NCBI GenBank assembly: GCA_018065295.1
Contig: JAGHTQ010000047.1
Location: 1 to 7,589, forward strand
DNA: 7,589 nucleotides
Reading direction: 5' to 3'
From: Candidatus Colimonas fimequi
GTDB lineage: Bacteria > Bacillota > Clostridia > Peptostreptococcales > Anaerovoracaceae
Positions 1-7,000 of this stretch are shown here, in pieces. The translations under genes were made by a program, and so were the position numbers. Position 1 is the first letter of the stretch, and each line of letters starts with the position of its first letter. The notes under the pieces are model-generated. The model saw only the letters and a program-made list of their open reading frames with translations. It had not been told where the DNA came from and made no database searches.

Positions 1-1662
1 GATATATCCAGTCGCCTCATTTCCTCTCTCATCTGTACGATCCGAGATGATATAGAATGGAACAAACTGGCCGTTCAGGCATACCCAGTTCAGGTCGAAA
101 TCTGCGATAAGGTCGTTATTTTTGTCATATGATACACGAGAGTCTGTACCGTAGAAGGAATATCCCTTCTTATCAGCGATATAGAGTTCCATCTCGACCT
201 TGGCGATGGACTGCCACTGCTCATCAGTCAGGTCAAGAACGTATCCATCCTCTGTCTCAGTGAACGTTAAGTTCTCATCGGTCTTAAAGAGGGCGTCAGG
301 TGAATAGCCGCTGTCAGCAGCATCTTCATCGTACCATTCCTCTTCTTCGTAGTTCTCTTCTTCATCAGCATCGTCTTTTGGCTCGTCCTCGCCAGTTAAC
401 TGAGAAACCGCAGATAACTTGGCATGAACACTTCTATCCATTGACTGACCCTTAGCAAGAAAACTTACGAAGTCGTCCAGATAGCCACGGTGACCTTCGT
501 TCTTCATGCCGATCTTGTCCAGAACGGTGTTCATATCTGAGTAGTAACTCAGGTACATGTATGGGTAATACATGGCCATACCTGTTGAGTCGCTGATGTT
601 GCCTTTGTAATAGACGATCATGTCTTCGAGAATTGCGCTCAGCTGGTCGCCCTCAATGCCGTCTCTCTCCATATAAGTACGGATATCGATCTGCTCGAAA
701 CCATCGTCGCCGTATCCTCTAGTCTTCAGTCTTGCGTATGAAATATCGTCGAAGCCGTCATTTCTGATAACGTATCTTGACTCTTCCAGGTACTTGCTCA
801 GTTCCTTGTACGCCTTCTCAGTATCCTTCAGGTCGTACAGGGCCAGAGTCAAATCATCAAGCCAGAAACCGTCTTCCCCGTTAACGAAGTCATTGATGAT
901 CAGCTTAGAAAGATCCTTCATGCTCATTCCAGGATCCGCCGAAAGTTCAGCCAGCCAGTTTCTATAGTCCCAGCCAGTGCCTGGCTCAGTTTCTTCAGAT
1001 GCAATCATATAATCAGCATAATCGTGCAAAGCATACGCAGTCTCTATTGTACCCATCATGCACGCATCAAAACCGACGAAGTCGAAGTGTGCGCCTGAGT
1101 TCTTGAAGCCTTTGCGAATGCCGGCGATGCTGAGCATGTTGTCCGGATGATATTCGTCTGCGCCGAAGCCCACTAACGATCCGCCGCCATGGTTCCAAAG
1201 GATTACGCCATTACGGTCAGAACGGTAATTCTTCATGCCCCAGCTAAGGAACTTGCTGAGGGTATCAGCCTTGACCATGCTTACATCCTTGCACTTGCCG
1301 ACTGTGCCAAGGTTCTTAACCTTGCCGTCCTTTACCTGGAATCTCTCCACCTTGGAGCTGGTCATGGCGTTGTTATTCCACTTCTTTGTTCCGCCGGTCT
1401 GGATAATAACCTTAACGTTCTTGCCGAAATTGGACTTGCACATTTCCAGAATATCATCAGTAGCACAGCCGCCCTCGGACTCTAGATCTGAGCCAATCAT
1501 ATAGATAAAAATTGACACGCTATCAGCGTCAACTTCCTTATCAGCCCTTGTGTTTGTGGACGACTCGATTGTATCGTTAAAAAAGTCGTCGTCGCATCCT
1601 GTCAGCGTCAATGCTAATACCATTGACAGGGCGAAAATCAAAACAGTTACAAGTTTCTTCAT
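1..1662 (-). CDS. Clostripain-family (peptidase C11) cysteine protease lipoprotein, partial at C-terminus
   Basis: The reading frame is open from the ATG at 1660-1662 to the left window edge (554 codons, no stop), so the C-terminus is missing. The protein starts with a lipoprotein signal: MKK, a hydrophobic stretch, then lipobox LTGC with the lipidated Cys at residue 23, which places it on the outer face of the membrane. The catalytic dyad of clan CD peptidases is visible: His158 in GVILWNHGGGS and Cys201 in FVGFDACMMGT. A later STGMAMYYPYMYLSYY segment (about residues 351-370) is also typical of C11 proteins, and LNGQFVPFYI lies near the edge. Known clostripains are Ca-dependent endopeptidases that usually cleave after Arg or Lys; the specificity here is inferred from family only. 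An acidic stretch (residues 424-454, 17 Asp/Glu of 31) interrupts the C-terminal half. The gene follows an unrecognised gene after 20 bases, so it is probably co-transcribed with it. Family call is firm; substrate is unknown. Confidence 0.93.
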   Translation of the reverse strand, partial: MKKLVTVLIFALSMVLALTLTGCDDDFFNDTIESSTNTRADKEVDADSVSIFIYMIGSDLESEGGCATDDILEMCKSNFGKNVKVIIQTGGTKKWNNNAMTSSKVERFQVKDGKVKNLGTVGKCKDVSMVKADTLSKFLSWGMKNYRSDRNGVILWNHGGGSLVGFGADEYHPDNMLSIAGIRKGFKNSGAHFDFVGFDACMMGTIETAYALHDYADYMIASEETEPGTGWDYRNWLAELSADPGMSMKDLSKLIINDFVNGEDGFWLDDLTLALYDLKDTEKAYKELSKYLEESRYVIRNDGFDDISYARLKTRGYGDDGFEQIDIRTYMERDGIEGDQLSAILEDMIVYYKGNISDSTGMAMYYPYMYLSYYSDMNTVLDKIGMKNEGHRGYLDDFVSFLAKGQSMDRSVHAKLSAVSQLTGEDEPKDDADEEENYEEEEWYDEDAADSGYSPDALFKTDENLTFTETEDGYVLDLTDEQWQSIAKVEMELYIADKKGYSFYGTDSRVSYDKNNDLIADFDLNWVCLNGQFVPFYIISDRTDERGNEATGYI

Positions 1663-1666
1663 ATTG

Positions 1667-1678
1667 CCTTATCCCCTT
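1667..1678 (-). promoter_or_regulatory. Ribosome binding site(s) of the C11 peptidase gene
   Basis: On the minus strand AAGGGG (1673-1678) lies 10 bases and AAGG (1667-1670) 4 bases before the ATG at 1662. Both sit in the 20-base gap after the stop codon of the upstream gene, and they support the ATG just before the lipoprotein signal peptide as the start. Confidence 0.6.
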
Positions 1679-1682
1679 AATT

Positions 1683-2417
1683 TCATTCTTCTACGCGAAC
1701 CTTACGGTCACGGTATTCTGTTTCATAACAGATCTTCTCGCCATCCTCCACCTGAATGCGAATGGTTGAAGCGGCGATTGCAACGCCGAATACACCCGCT
1801 GCCATATATGCGCAAAGGTTGGCATAAGCCTTCTGGCGCGCCTCTTCTTTGATTGCCTTTGCTAACGGCGCTCCGTCAATCTGCAGACTGATGCAGTCGC
1901 CATCCAGCTGGAAACTCACATCAAAACTCATCGGGAAATCTGCCGATCTGAGCCAACGAGCTATGTTTCTTTCAACGAATTCGCCGTCATTATCGAGAAG
2001 TGGCTTCATGCTATTCGCATACTGGCGCCACTTATCCAGCTGCATTTTGTTATGAGCATCACGGTCTTTTTCCCACTGAGCTCTAGCATCAAGATATGCC
2101 TTTTCTTCAGTCATGAGGACGAAATCCTTGATTGCTCTGCTCTGCTCCGCCAGGTCATCCATGGATGCGAACATCTGAGACTTGGCATTCTCCATGAGCA
2201 CTCGTCTTATTCTCTCCTTAGTTGGCTCAGGCATACGGAATGGAAGAAGCCTGATGCTTCCCTCCATTATGCTGTCATACTGAGCCTGATATTTCTCTGT
2301 AGGATGTACTGGATCCATTGACTGAGCCAGCTGGGCCAGTTCACCAGCCACATCTGGCTGAGCCATGAGGCCTTCGCCGTCGTATGTTGTTACTAAATTA
2401 CGATATTTCTTAATCAT
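1683..2417 (-). CDS. Uncharacterised mostly helical protein, upstream partner of the C11 peptidase gene
   Basis: I do not recognise this protein with confidence. It is 244 residues from the ATG at 2417, or 246 from an in-frame ATG at 2423. I prefer 2417 because the only Shine-Dalgarno-like element, AGAAG, is 8 bases from it but only 2 bases from the outer ATG. Numbered from the outer Met, residues 66-140 are charged and probably helical or coiled coil. Residues 164-184 look like two beta strands (MSFDVSFQLDGDCISLQIDG). Residues 200-219 are a hydrophobic segment (YANLCAYMAAGVFGVAIAAS) followed by a strand, IRIQVED. There is no signal peptide. The helix-then-strand ending recalls C-terminal domains in which a YxxYxCSxVLRxA-type helix precedes a VxVxV strand, so the segment may be a buried helix and not a membrane span; this is from memory and weak. 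It probably heads a two-gene transcript with the peptidase lipoprotein. Function unknown. Confidence 0.82.
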   Translation of the reverse strand: MIKKYRNLVTTYDGEGLMAQPDVAGELAQLAQSMDPVHPTEKYQAQYDSIMEGSIRLLPFRMPEPTKERIRRVLMENAKSQMFASMDDLAEQSRAIKDFVLMTEEKAYLDARAQWEKDRDAHNKMQLDKWRQYANSMKPLLDNDGEFVERNIARWLRSADFPMSFDVSFQLDGDCISLQIDGAPLAKAIKEEARQKAYANLCAYMAAGVFGVAIAASTIRIQVEDGEKICYETEYRDRKVRVEE

Positions 2418-2425
2418 TACCATTA

Positions 2426-2430
2426 CTTCT
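2426..2430 (-). promoter_or_regulatory. Weak ribosome binding site that favours the inner ATG
   Basis: AGAAG on the minus strand is 2 bases from the ATG at 2423 and 8 bases from the ATG at 2417. Normal spacing points to 2417 as the start of the helical protein. The match to the anti-Shine-Dalgarno sequence is modest, unlike the GGAGG sites of the genes starting at 2540 and 4041. Confidence 0.4.
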
Positions 2431-2456
2431 ATCTAGTTCTATTTGATACATTTTTG

Positions 2457-2465
2457 ATTTTACCA
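2457..2465 (-). promoter_or_regulatory. Extended -10 promoter element, leftward
   Basis: The minus strand reads TGGTAAAAT here: a TGn extension plus TAAAAT, one mismatch from TATAAT. It lies about 35-40 bases before the start of the leftward gene pair, giving a short leader. No good -35 exists at 17 bases (TAGCAT only), so this would be an extended -10 type promoter. Prediction only. Confidence 0.4.
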
Positions 2466-2480
2466 TAATTACCACCAATA

Positions 2481-2489
2481 TGCTAAAAT
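2481..2489 (+). promoter_or_regulatory. Extended -10 promoter element, rightward
   Basis: The plus strand reads TGCTAAAAT, with the same TGn-TAAAAT form as the opposing element 15 bases to the left. It lies about 50 bases before the ATG at 2540. No convincing -35 is present at normal spacing (TTTACC at 19 bases is the nearest). Prediction only. Confidence 0.4.
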
Positions 2490-2528
2490 ATACCTAAGAT
2501 AACAGTTCACGTTTATGTTGAAGAACAT

Positions 2529-2533
2529 GGAGG
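2529..2533 (+). promoter_or_regulatory. Strong ribosome binding site of the DUF4428-like gene
   Basis: A perfect GGAGG is 6 bases before the ATG at 2540, which fixes that start codon. Confidence 0.85.
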
Positions 2534-2539
2534 TACAAT

Positions 2540-3265
2540 ATGGCACTCTTTGGTAAGAAGAAGGTATCCCCTGAGGAGCAGGCAGCTCGTGAAGCGAACA
2601 AAGCGAAGCTTGATGGTTTCAAGGTGACTAAGGCCCTTGGCATCAAGAAGTATGCGAGCGCTATGCAGTTTATTTATGACGATGAGAATAAGCAGTTTGT
2701 AGTAGTCGAAGGACCAGAAGATACATTTAAAGAACGTGACCCGTGGGTTATCGACTATAGCCAGGTAACAAGAGTTGCACTGGACGTGGAAGAATCCTGG
2801 AGCGAGGAGAAAGGCGAATATGCACCGGATGGATACGGGATCCTTTTGCAAGACAAGTATGATGAAGTGTGGTGGAGATATGAGTTCTATGCGATTATCG
2901 AGACAACTCATCCATACGCAGGTAAAATCAGATATCCAATGAACTTCAAGAAATCCATCATTCAGGTTCCAAACCACAAGGGTATTTTCTACCGTCGTGG
3001 TCTTGAAATGAATGGTGTATATGAAGGCGAGAAGCTGGACGAGCTCATTGCTAAGATGGAAGAACTGCAGCTGACTGAGCCGTCAAATCTCAGTTTCAAG
3101 CGCATTATGGCAAGGCCTGTTGGTGAGAAGAAGGGTCTTCTTGACATGGTCAAGCAGGATCTGAAGGACGAATATGATGCAGATAAGTACATGAAGGCGA
3201 TTAGCAACATGACAGTTCATGTTAAGAGAGCTAAGCGTATTCGTGAGATTACGATGGGGAAATAA
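2540..3265 (+). CDS. DUF4428-like domain protein without the zinc ribbon
   Basis: This 241-residue protein has no signal peptide or membrane span and is probably cytoplasmic. Residues 1-25 form a charged helix (MALFGKKK, then REANKAKLDGF). Residues 27-145 are a beta-rich domain with VIDYSQVTRVALDVEESWSE (70-89) and YEFYAIIETTHPYAGKIRYP (114-133). As I recall DUF4428 proteins, their part after the zinc ribbon has the same order: REANK, a VTxxLG strand, DFSQVTxxDLDVEES, then YxFYVxIxxxHPYFxxIRF. This protein begins directly at that part and lacks the four-Cys ribbon, so it may be a PH-like fold detached from it. After residue 160 comes a helix (EGEKLDELIAKMEEL) and a basic C-terminal tail rich in Lys and Arg. 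The gene is transcribed alone, divergent from the helical protein and peptidase pair, and is closed by an intrinsic terminator 15 bases after the stop. The family has no established biochemical role; I assign none. Confidence 0.88.
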   Translation: MALFGKKKVSPEEQAAREANKAKLDGFKVTKALGIKKYASAMQFIYDDENKQFVVVEGPEDTFKERDPWVIDYSQVTRVALDVEESWSEEKGEYAPDGYGILLQDKYDEVWWRYEFYAIIETTHPYAGKIRYPMNFKKSIIQVPNHKGIFYRRGLEMNGVYEGEKLDELIAKMEELQLTEPSNLSFKRIMARPVGEKKGLLDMVKQDLKDEYDADKYMKAISNMTVHVKRAKRIREITMGK

Positions 3266-3279
3266 TGCGAATAATGAAG

Positions 3280-3313
3280 AGAGGTGTGAAGAACGACTTC
3301 ACACCTCTTTTTT
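3280..3313 (+). terminator. Rho-independent terminator after the DUF4428-like gene, probably shared with the convergent gene
   Basis: A perfect 12-bp stem (3280-3291 with 3297-3308) closes a 5-base loop (AACGA) and runs into six T residues (3308-3313). It starts 15 bases after the stop at 3265. Read on the minus strand the same stem lies 27 bases after the stop of the cystatin-like lipoprotein gene, but the following run (CTTCATTATT) is only partly T-rich, so termination in that direction should be weaker. Confidence 0.92.
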
Positions 3314-3339
3314 ATGCTGTAATACATGTAATCAACCGA

Positions 3340-4041
3340 TTAATATCTAGTCATATCAAGATTGCAGATGCTGTTTATTTCGGCGTTGCCATCAGGGTCA
3401 ACATAGATAGTTACAACCTGCATGTTTGTTACTGGTTCTGCAGTAACAGTTTTACCTACACAAAGGAATGCATAGTTTGTTCCTGCAACAACTTGTGTTC
3501 CCAGGAGGGCGATTGGCGTAATGTCGCTGCCTGTGAAATCCGCAGTCGGCTTATCAAAGATTGCCTGCATTTCTTCTGAAATGTCCGCTGGCTGATCTTC
3601 GTTGATTTCCCAGCTGATTTCACCATCATCAATAATTGGGTCGTTATCCTCAGTGTAATCTGCAATATCAAAATCTGAAACAGCAACGCATCCCACCTTA
3701 TCATTCTCATCTGTTGTGAAGCTGAGAGTACTGAGTCCATCTTCTGACTTGCAAAGGTATACGTAGCTTGTGCCCGAATCCTTCATAGTTGCCATAAGTG
3801 AAATCGGCTTCAAATCTGCTACATCTCCAACATTCTCTTCGTATGATTCGAGGGCTGCTGCAAAGTTGTCAGCCTCACTACCTGAAAGTTCAAGTTCTGC
3901 CAAATCTTCATTTACTGTCCATCCACCTGAAACAGGTTCACTGTCATCTTCAACATCAGGCACTGGCTGCTGATTTCCGCATGCTGCGAAGCATAATACC
4001 ATTCCAAACGAAAGGAATATTGCCAGTAATTTCTTTTTCAT
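3340..4041 (-). CDS. Lipoprotein with two tandem cystatin-like domains
   Basis: The 233-residue protein begins with a lipoprotein signal (MKKK, hydrophobic core, lipobox FAAC with Cys21), so it should be tethered outside the membrane. A short acidic linker leads to two related domains of about 90 residues, roughly 39-129 and 140-231. They align around KPISLMATMKDSGTSYVYLC (78-97) and TPIALLGTQVVAGTNYAFLC (175-194). In the second, Gln183-Gly187 spells QVVAG, the first inhibitory hairpin motif (QxVxG) of animal and plant cystatins, followed by TNY as in stefins. The first domain has MKDSG instead, but starts with a Gly-Gly (39-40) before a helix, as cystatins do. The C-terminal PW hairpin is not seen. 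Similar QVVAGTN-bearing lipoproteins occur in Clostridia, to my recollection without a proven function. Inhibition of papain-type peptidases is therefore an inference. The gene follows the giant surface protein gene after 47 bases, possibly in one transcript. Confidence 0.9.
   Translation of the reverse strand: MKKKLLAIFLSFGMVLCFAACGNQQPVPDVEDDSEPVSGGWTVNEDLAELELSGSEADNFAAALESYEENVGDVADLKPISLMATMKDSGTSYVYLCKSEDGLSTLSFTTDENDKVGCVAVSDFDIADYTEDNDPIIDDGEISWEINEDQPADISEEMQAIFDKPTADFTGSDITPIALLGTQVVAGTNYAFLCVGKTVTAEPVTNMQVVTIYVDPDGNAEINSICNLDMTRY
3349..3927 (-). repeat. Internal duplication: two cystatin-like repeats within the lipoprotein
   Basis: Domain 1 is encoded by about 3658-3927 and domain 2 by about 3349-3624. 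Both run helix, P-I-S/A-L-hydrophobic, turn, G-T-x-Y-hydrophobic-LC, then two strands. The similarity is seen only in protein; the DNA copies have diverged. Confidence 0.7.
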
Positions 4042-4048
4042 TTCTGCA

Positions 4049-4053
4049 CCTCC
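4049..4053 (-). promoter_or_regulatory. Ribosome binding site of the cystatin-like lipoprotein gene
   Basis: GGAGG on the minus strand is 7 bases before the ATG at 4041 and fixes the start. The rest of the 47-base gap (4042-4088) is AT-rich and holds no terminator; a TTATAA-like -10 without a good -35 is present (about 4075-4083 on the minus strand), so a separate weak promoter cannot be excluded. Confidence 0.8.
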
Positions 4054-4088
4054 ATTGAGTTAGTAAAACATTTAATTTATAAGCATTA

Positions 4089-7000
4089 TTACTTATTTAC
4101 TGTTATCTTATGCTTGTTATATACGCCACTTGGCGCGATAGCATATACGTAGCATGAACCTTGTCCTTTAGCAGTGATTTTGCCGCTGCTGTTTACTGTT
4201 GCCACGTCACTGTCTGTTGAAATGTAGCGAATCTTTGTCTCTGTATGATGTTTCCAGAGAATGCTCTTCTTGCTACTCTTCTTGGCAATTGTCGCCTTAA
4301 TTGATGTAGTATTACCTAAAGCAAGGGATGTCTTGCTAATTGATGATTTAATGGCTGTAACATTACTATACTTGTTTTTCTTGTTTGCCAGATGAATCAT
4401 CGGTGATGACTCAAGGTATTTTTTCTTACCGTCCACCTTCTTATATGCTTTGACTACGTATCGATAATGTCCCTTCTTCTTCAATCCAGAACGTTTGTAC
4501 GTTGTCTTGCTAGCGCTTAATGATTTAGTCAGCTTCATTGACTTACCACACTGACCGAAGTAGATGTCATATCCGTCAGCACCGTCTACCTTAGTCCAGC
4601 CAATTGTTTGACTTGTTTTGTATGCTTTGCCATATGCCATCATCGCTGGTTTGGCATTATGGATTTTTTTCCACTTGGCGTAAAGGTGTACCGTCTGGTG
4701 ATCATTATCTCCCAGATCCTTGATTGTGGCACAATCATCATAATCAGTACCCGACCCATCTCTGCTAGTGTTCCAGCCATCGAAACGGTAGCCCTTAATG
4801 GCGAACTTATTCTGGTTTATCTGGGTTTCTACACCGTACTCGACAGTCTGATCACCCATCTCACCTTCAAGTATTATTCCTGAGCCGGCTGGTTTATTTG
4901 CAAAGAACTTAATATCGTATGTTCCTACCTTAGCTGCCGCAAAAAGTGTCAGCGTATTGTCGATTTTAACATTCAACGGATTAGTAACAAAATAACCCGG
5001 TTGAGTACCATCAAGATCTGCGCAGCTACCACTCATAATTTGCCATCTGTCGTAGTCCACTCCCGGATACTCCGAATTATCTCGTTCGGCATTAAATACA
5101 ACTGTCTCACCTTCAGGCACAACTATACTTGATGTAGCTTCCCACTCACCTTCACACTTAATGTTTGCCTTAAGACCTTCATCAGGAATTACGGAAATGG
5201 TGTAGTAGTTGACATTATAGACAGAACTTACTCCTTCGTGGACATCTGCACGCACGCGACTTGTTTTGTAGCCGTCAAGCTGTATGTCATAGCTTCCATC
5301 AGCTACACTTCCATTTGGAATTGTGTACACACCAGCTGCAGTTTCCTCGAAGCCTTCGATGGTCGTTCCACCGTCAACCAAAACCAATTTCAAGCTGCTT
5401 GCCTTGCCTGTAATCGGTTCATGATCCTTGGTAAGAACGATTATTGTGTCGGATTCGTCCACATACTGTGCTGTTAACTTATACGCCCTAAGGTCTCCAT
5501 TTTCAGTCACACTGCACAGGTTAACAAACTGAGTTTGATCCTTGAAGAGGCTTCCAAATGCACCTGTACTCCAACCGATAAACTTCTTGTTTGCTGGGGC
5601 AGAGAAAAATCGATCGAATTGTGGCAACGCCTGTGGAGTATCATAGTAAGCTGTCCAGTTCATAGTTCTACCACTTAAGACAGTTCCTTCACCAGGATCA
5701 AGTTCAATAAGATAATCCTTCGGACTCCACTGTGCATATAGTTTCACGTTCTTGCCGTACTGGAAATTATCGTTTCGTAATTGTTCACCAGCTTCAAAGT
5801 TTCTTCCTGAATTATCTGCTGTAGTACACCAATTACGAAATTCGTATCCAATTAAATTATAATCGCTTGAAGGAATTGGGAATCCTTCATCTATGACCAC
5901 TCCAGTGCTATCAGCCATTGTTCCGGTTGGTTCGTGAGAAGCCTGTGCTGGCTTATTAGCCATGTACGAAATTGTATATTTATTTGATTCCTTAAGGAAG
6001 ATATGCTTCTTAACATTGTCTGTTAATTCGCCTGAAATTACAGCCCCGTCATATCCCTTATCTTCTATCAGTGCTTCCTTGACAATTGTTGCTTCCGGTA
6101 GCATGAAATAAAGGACACCTTCTGCATCTGTTGCCACATCATTAATACCGTATGAATAGTCAAGATTCTTGATACGGATTTCATCGATAGTCTCATTTGG
6201 AACTATCATGTTTTCTTTGTCCTTGATGTGAAACCAGGTCCTCTGCAGCTTATCTCCATATGAATTTCGTGAATCCTTGTTGTAGCTTGTGGCGTGTATG
6301 GATCCTCCATCAATCTTAATATTTCCTCCACCATAAATATCGTAGTTGCCAGCAGCTACAATTGCAGCCGATATAGTGCCTCCTGTTATAGACAGGTCGT
6401 TATGAGAAGTAATACCATTACCACCACGTTTCTCAGGATTAGGGAAGTTCTTGTAATTCTGACCACCAGTTGATGTTATGTGGCCTCCAGTGATGCGGAC
6501 AGTTTTGCCTTCTATACCTGGGGCTGTTCTTCCGCCAGTTGCCTCAATAGTCCCGCCGTTAATTACGACGTTAGTGTTACCTGTTCCAATTCCTGCATGG
6601 TCAATTGATCCATAGGCTTTAACATGTCCACCATTAATAATCAGGTTAGTGAACTTATATGTACCATCTCCCGATGTATTAGAAAATCCTATTCCACTTG
6701 CGCCGGATCTGCTACTTTCTCCCGGATGGGCTTCTACGTAGCCTCCGTTTATTGTCACTGTTCCCACATGACCGTTGATACCTGCACCAATACCTGGTGA
6801 GGTACTCCAAGAGCCATCGTCTGCGCCACGTCCATATGCTTTGATAACGCCGCCATTAATAACCAGATTATCCATATTTCCGCCTTCGGAAACACCGATT
6901 CCTGGACCTGCGGTATTTGAGCCAGCTCCGGTATAATGCTTGCATGTAATATTACCGCCATTGAAGGTCAATCCATCTACATTGTTCCTTGGTGATGCAC

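Noticed and set aside
1189..1485. Plus-strand open frame of 98 codons
   Set aside because: It lies opposite the catalytic region of the C11 peptidase, has no ribosome site and no recognisable protein features; the minus-strand frame is clearly the gene.
2513..2977. Minus-strand open frame of 154 codons
   Set aside because: It is antisense to the DUF4428-like gene, which has a perfect GGAGG and a terminator; the antisense translation has no family features.
1683..3265. Toxin-antitoxin or defence pair made of the two divergent cytoplasmic genes
   Set aside because: The genes are divergent, each about 240 codons, and neither shows nuclease, kinase, DNA-binding or other effector motifs.
3265..3579. 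Plus-strand open frame of 104 codons overlapping the stop of the DUF4428-like gene
   Set aside because: It runs through the terminator hairpin and then antisense to the cystatin-like gene, and its translation is Cys-rich without pattern.
4079..4096. Small inverted repeat ATAAG / CTTAT between the surface protein and cystatin-like genes
   Set aside because: The 5-bp AT-rich stem with an 8-base loop and no following T-run is too weak for a terminator.
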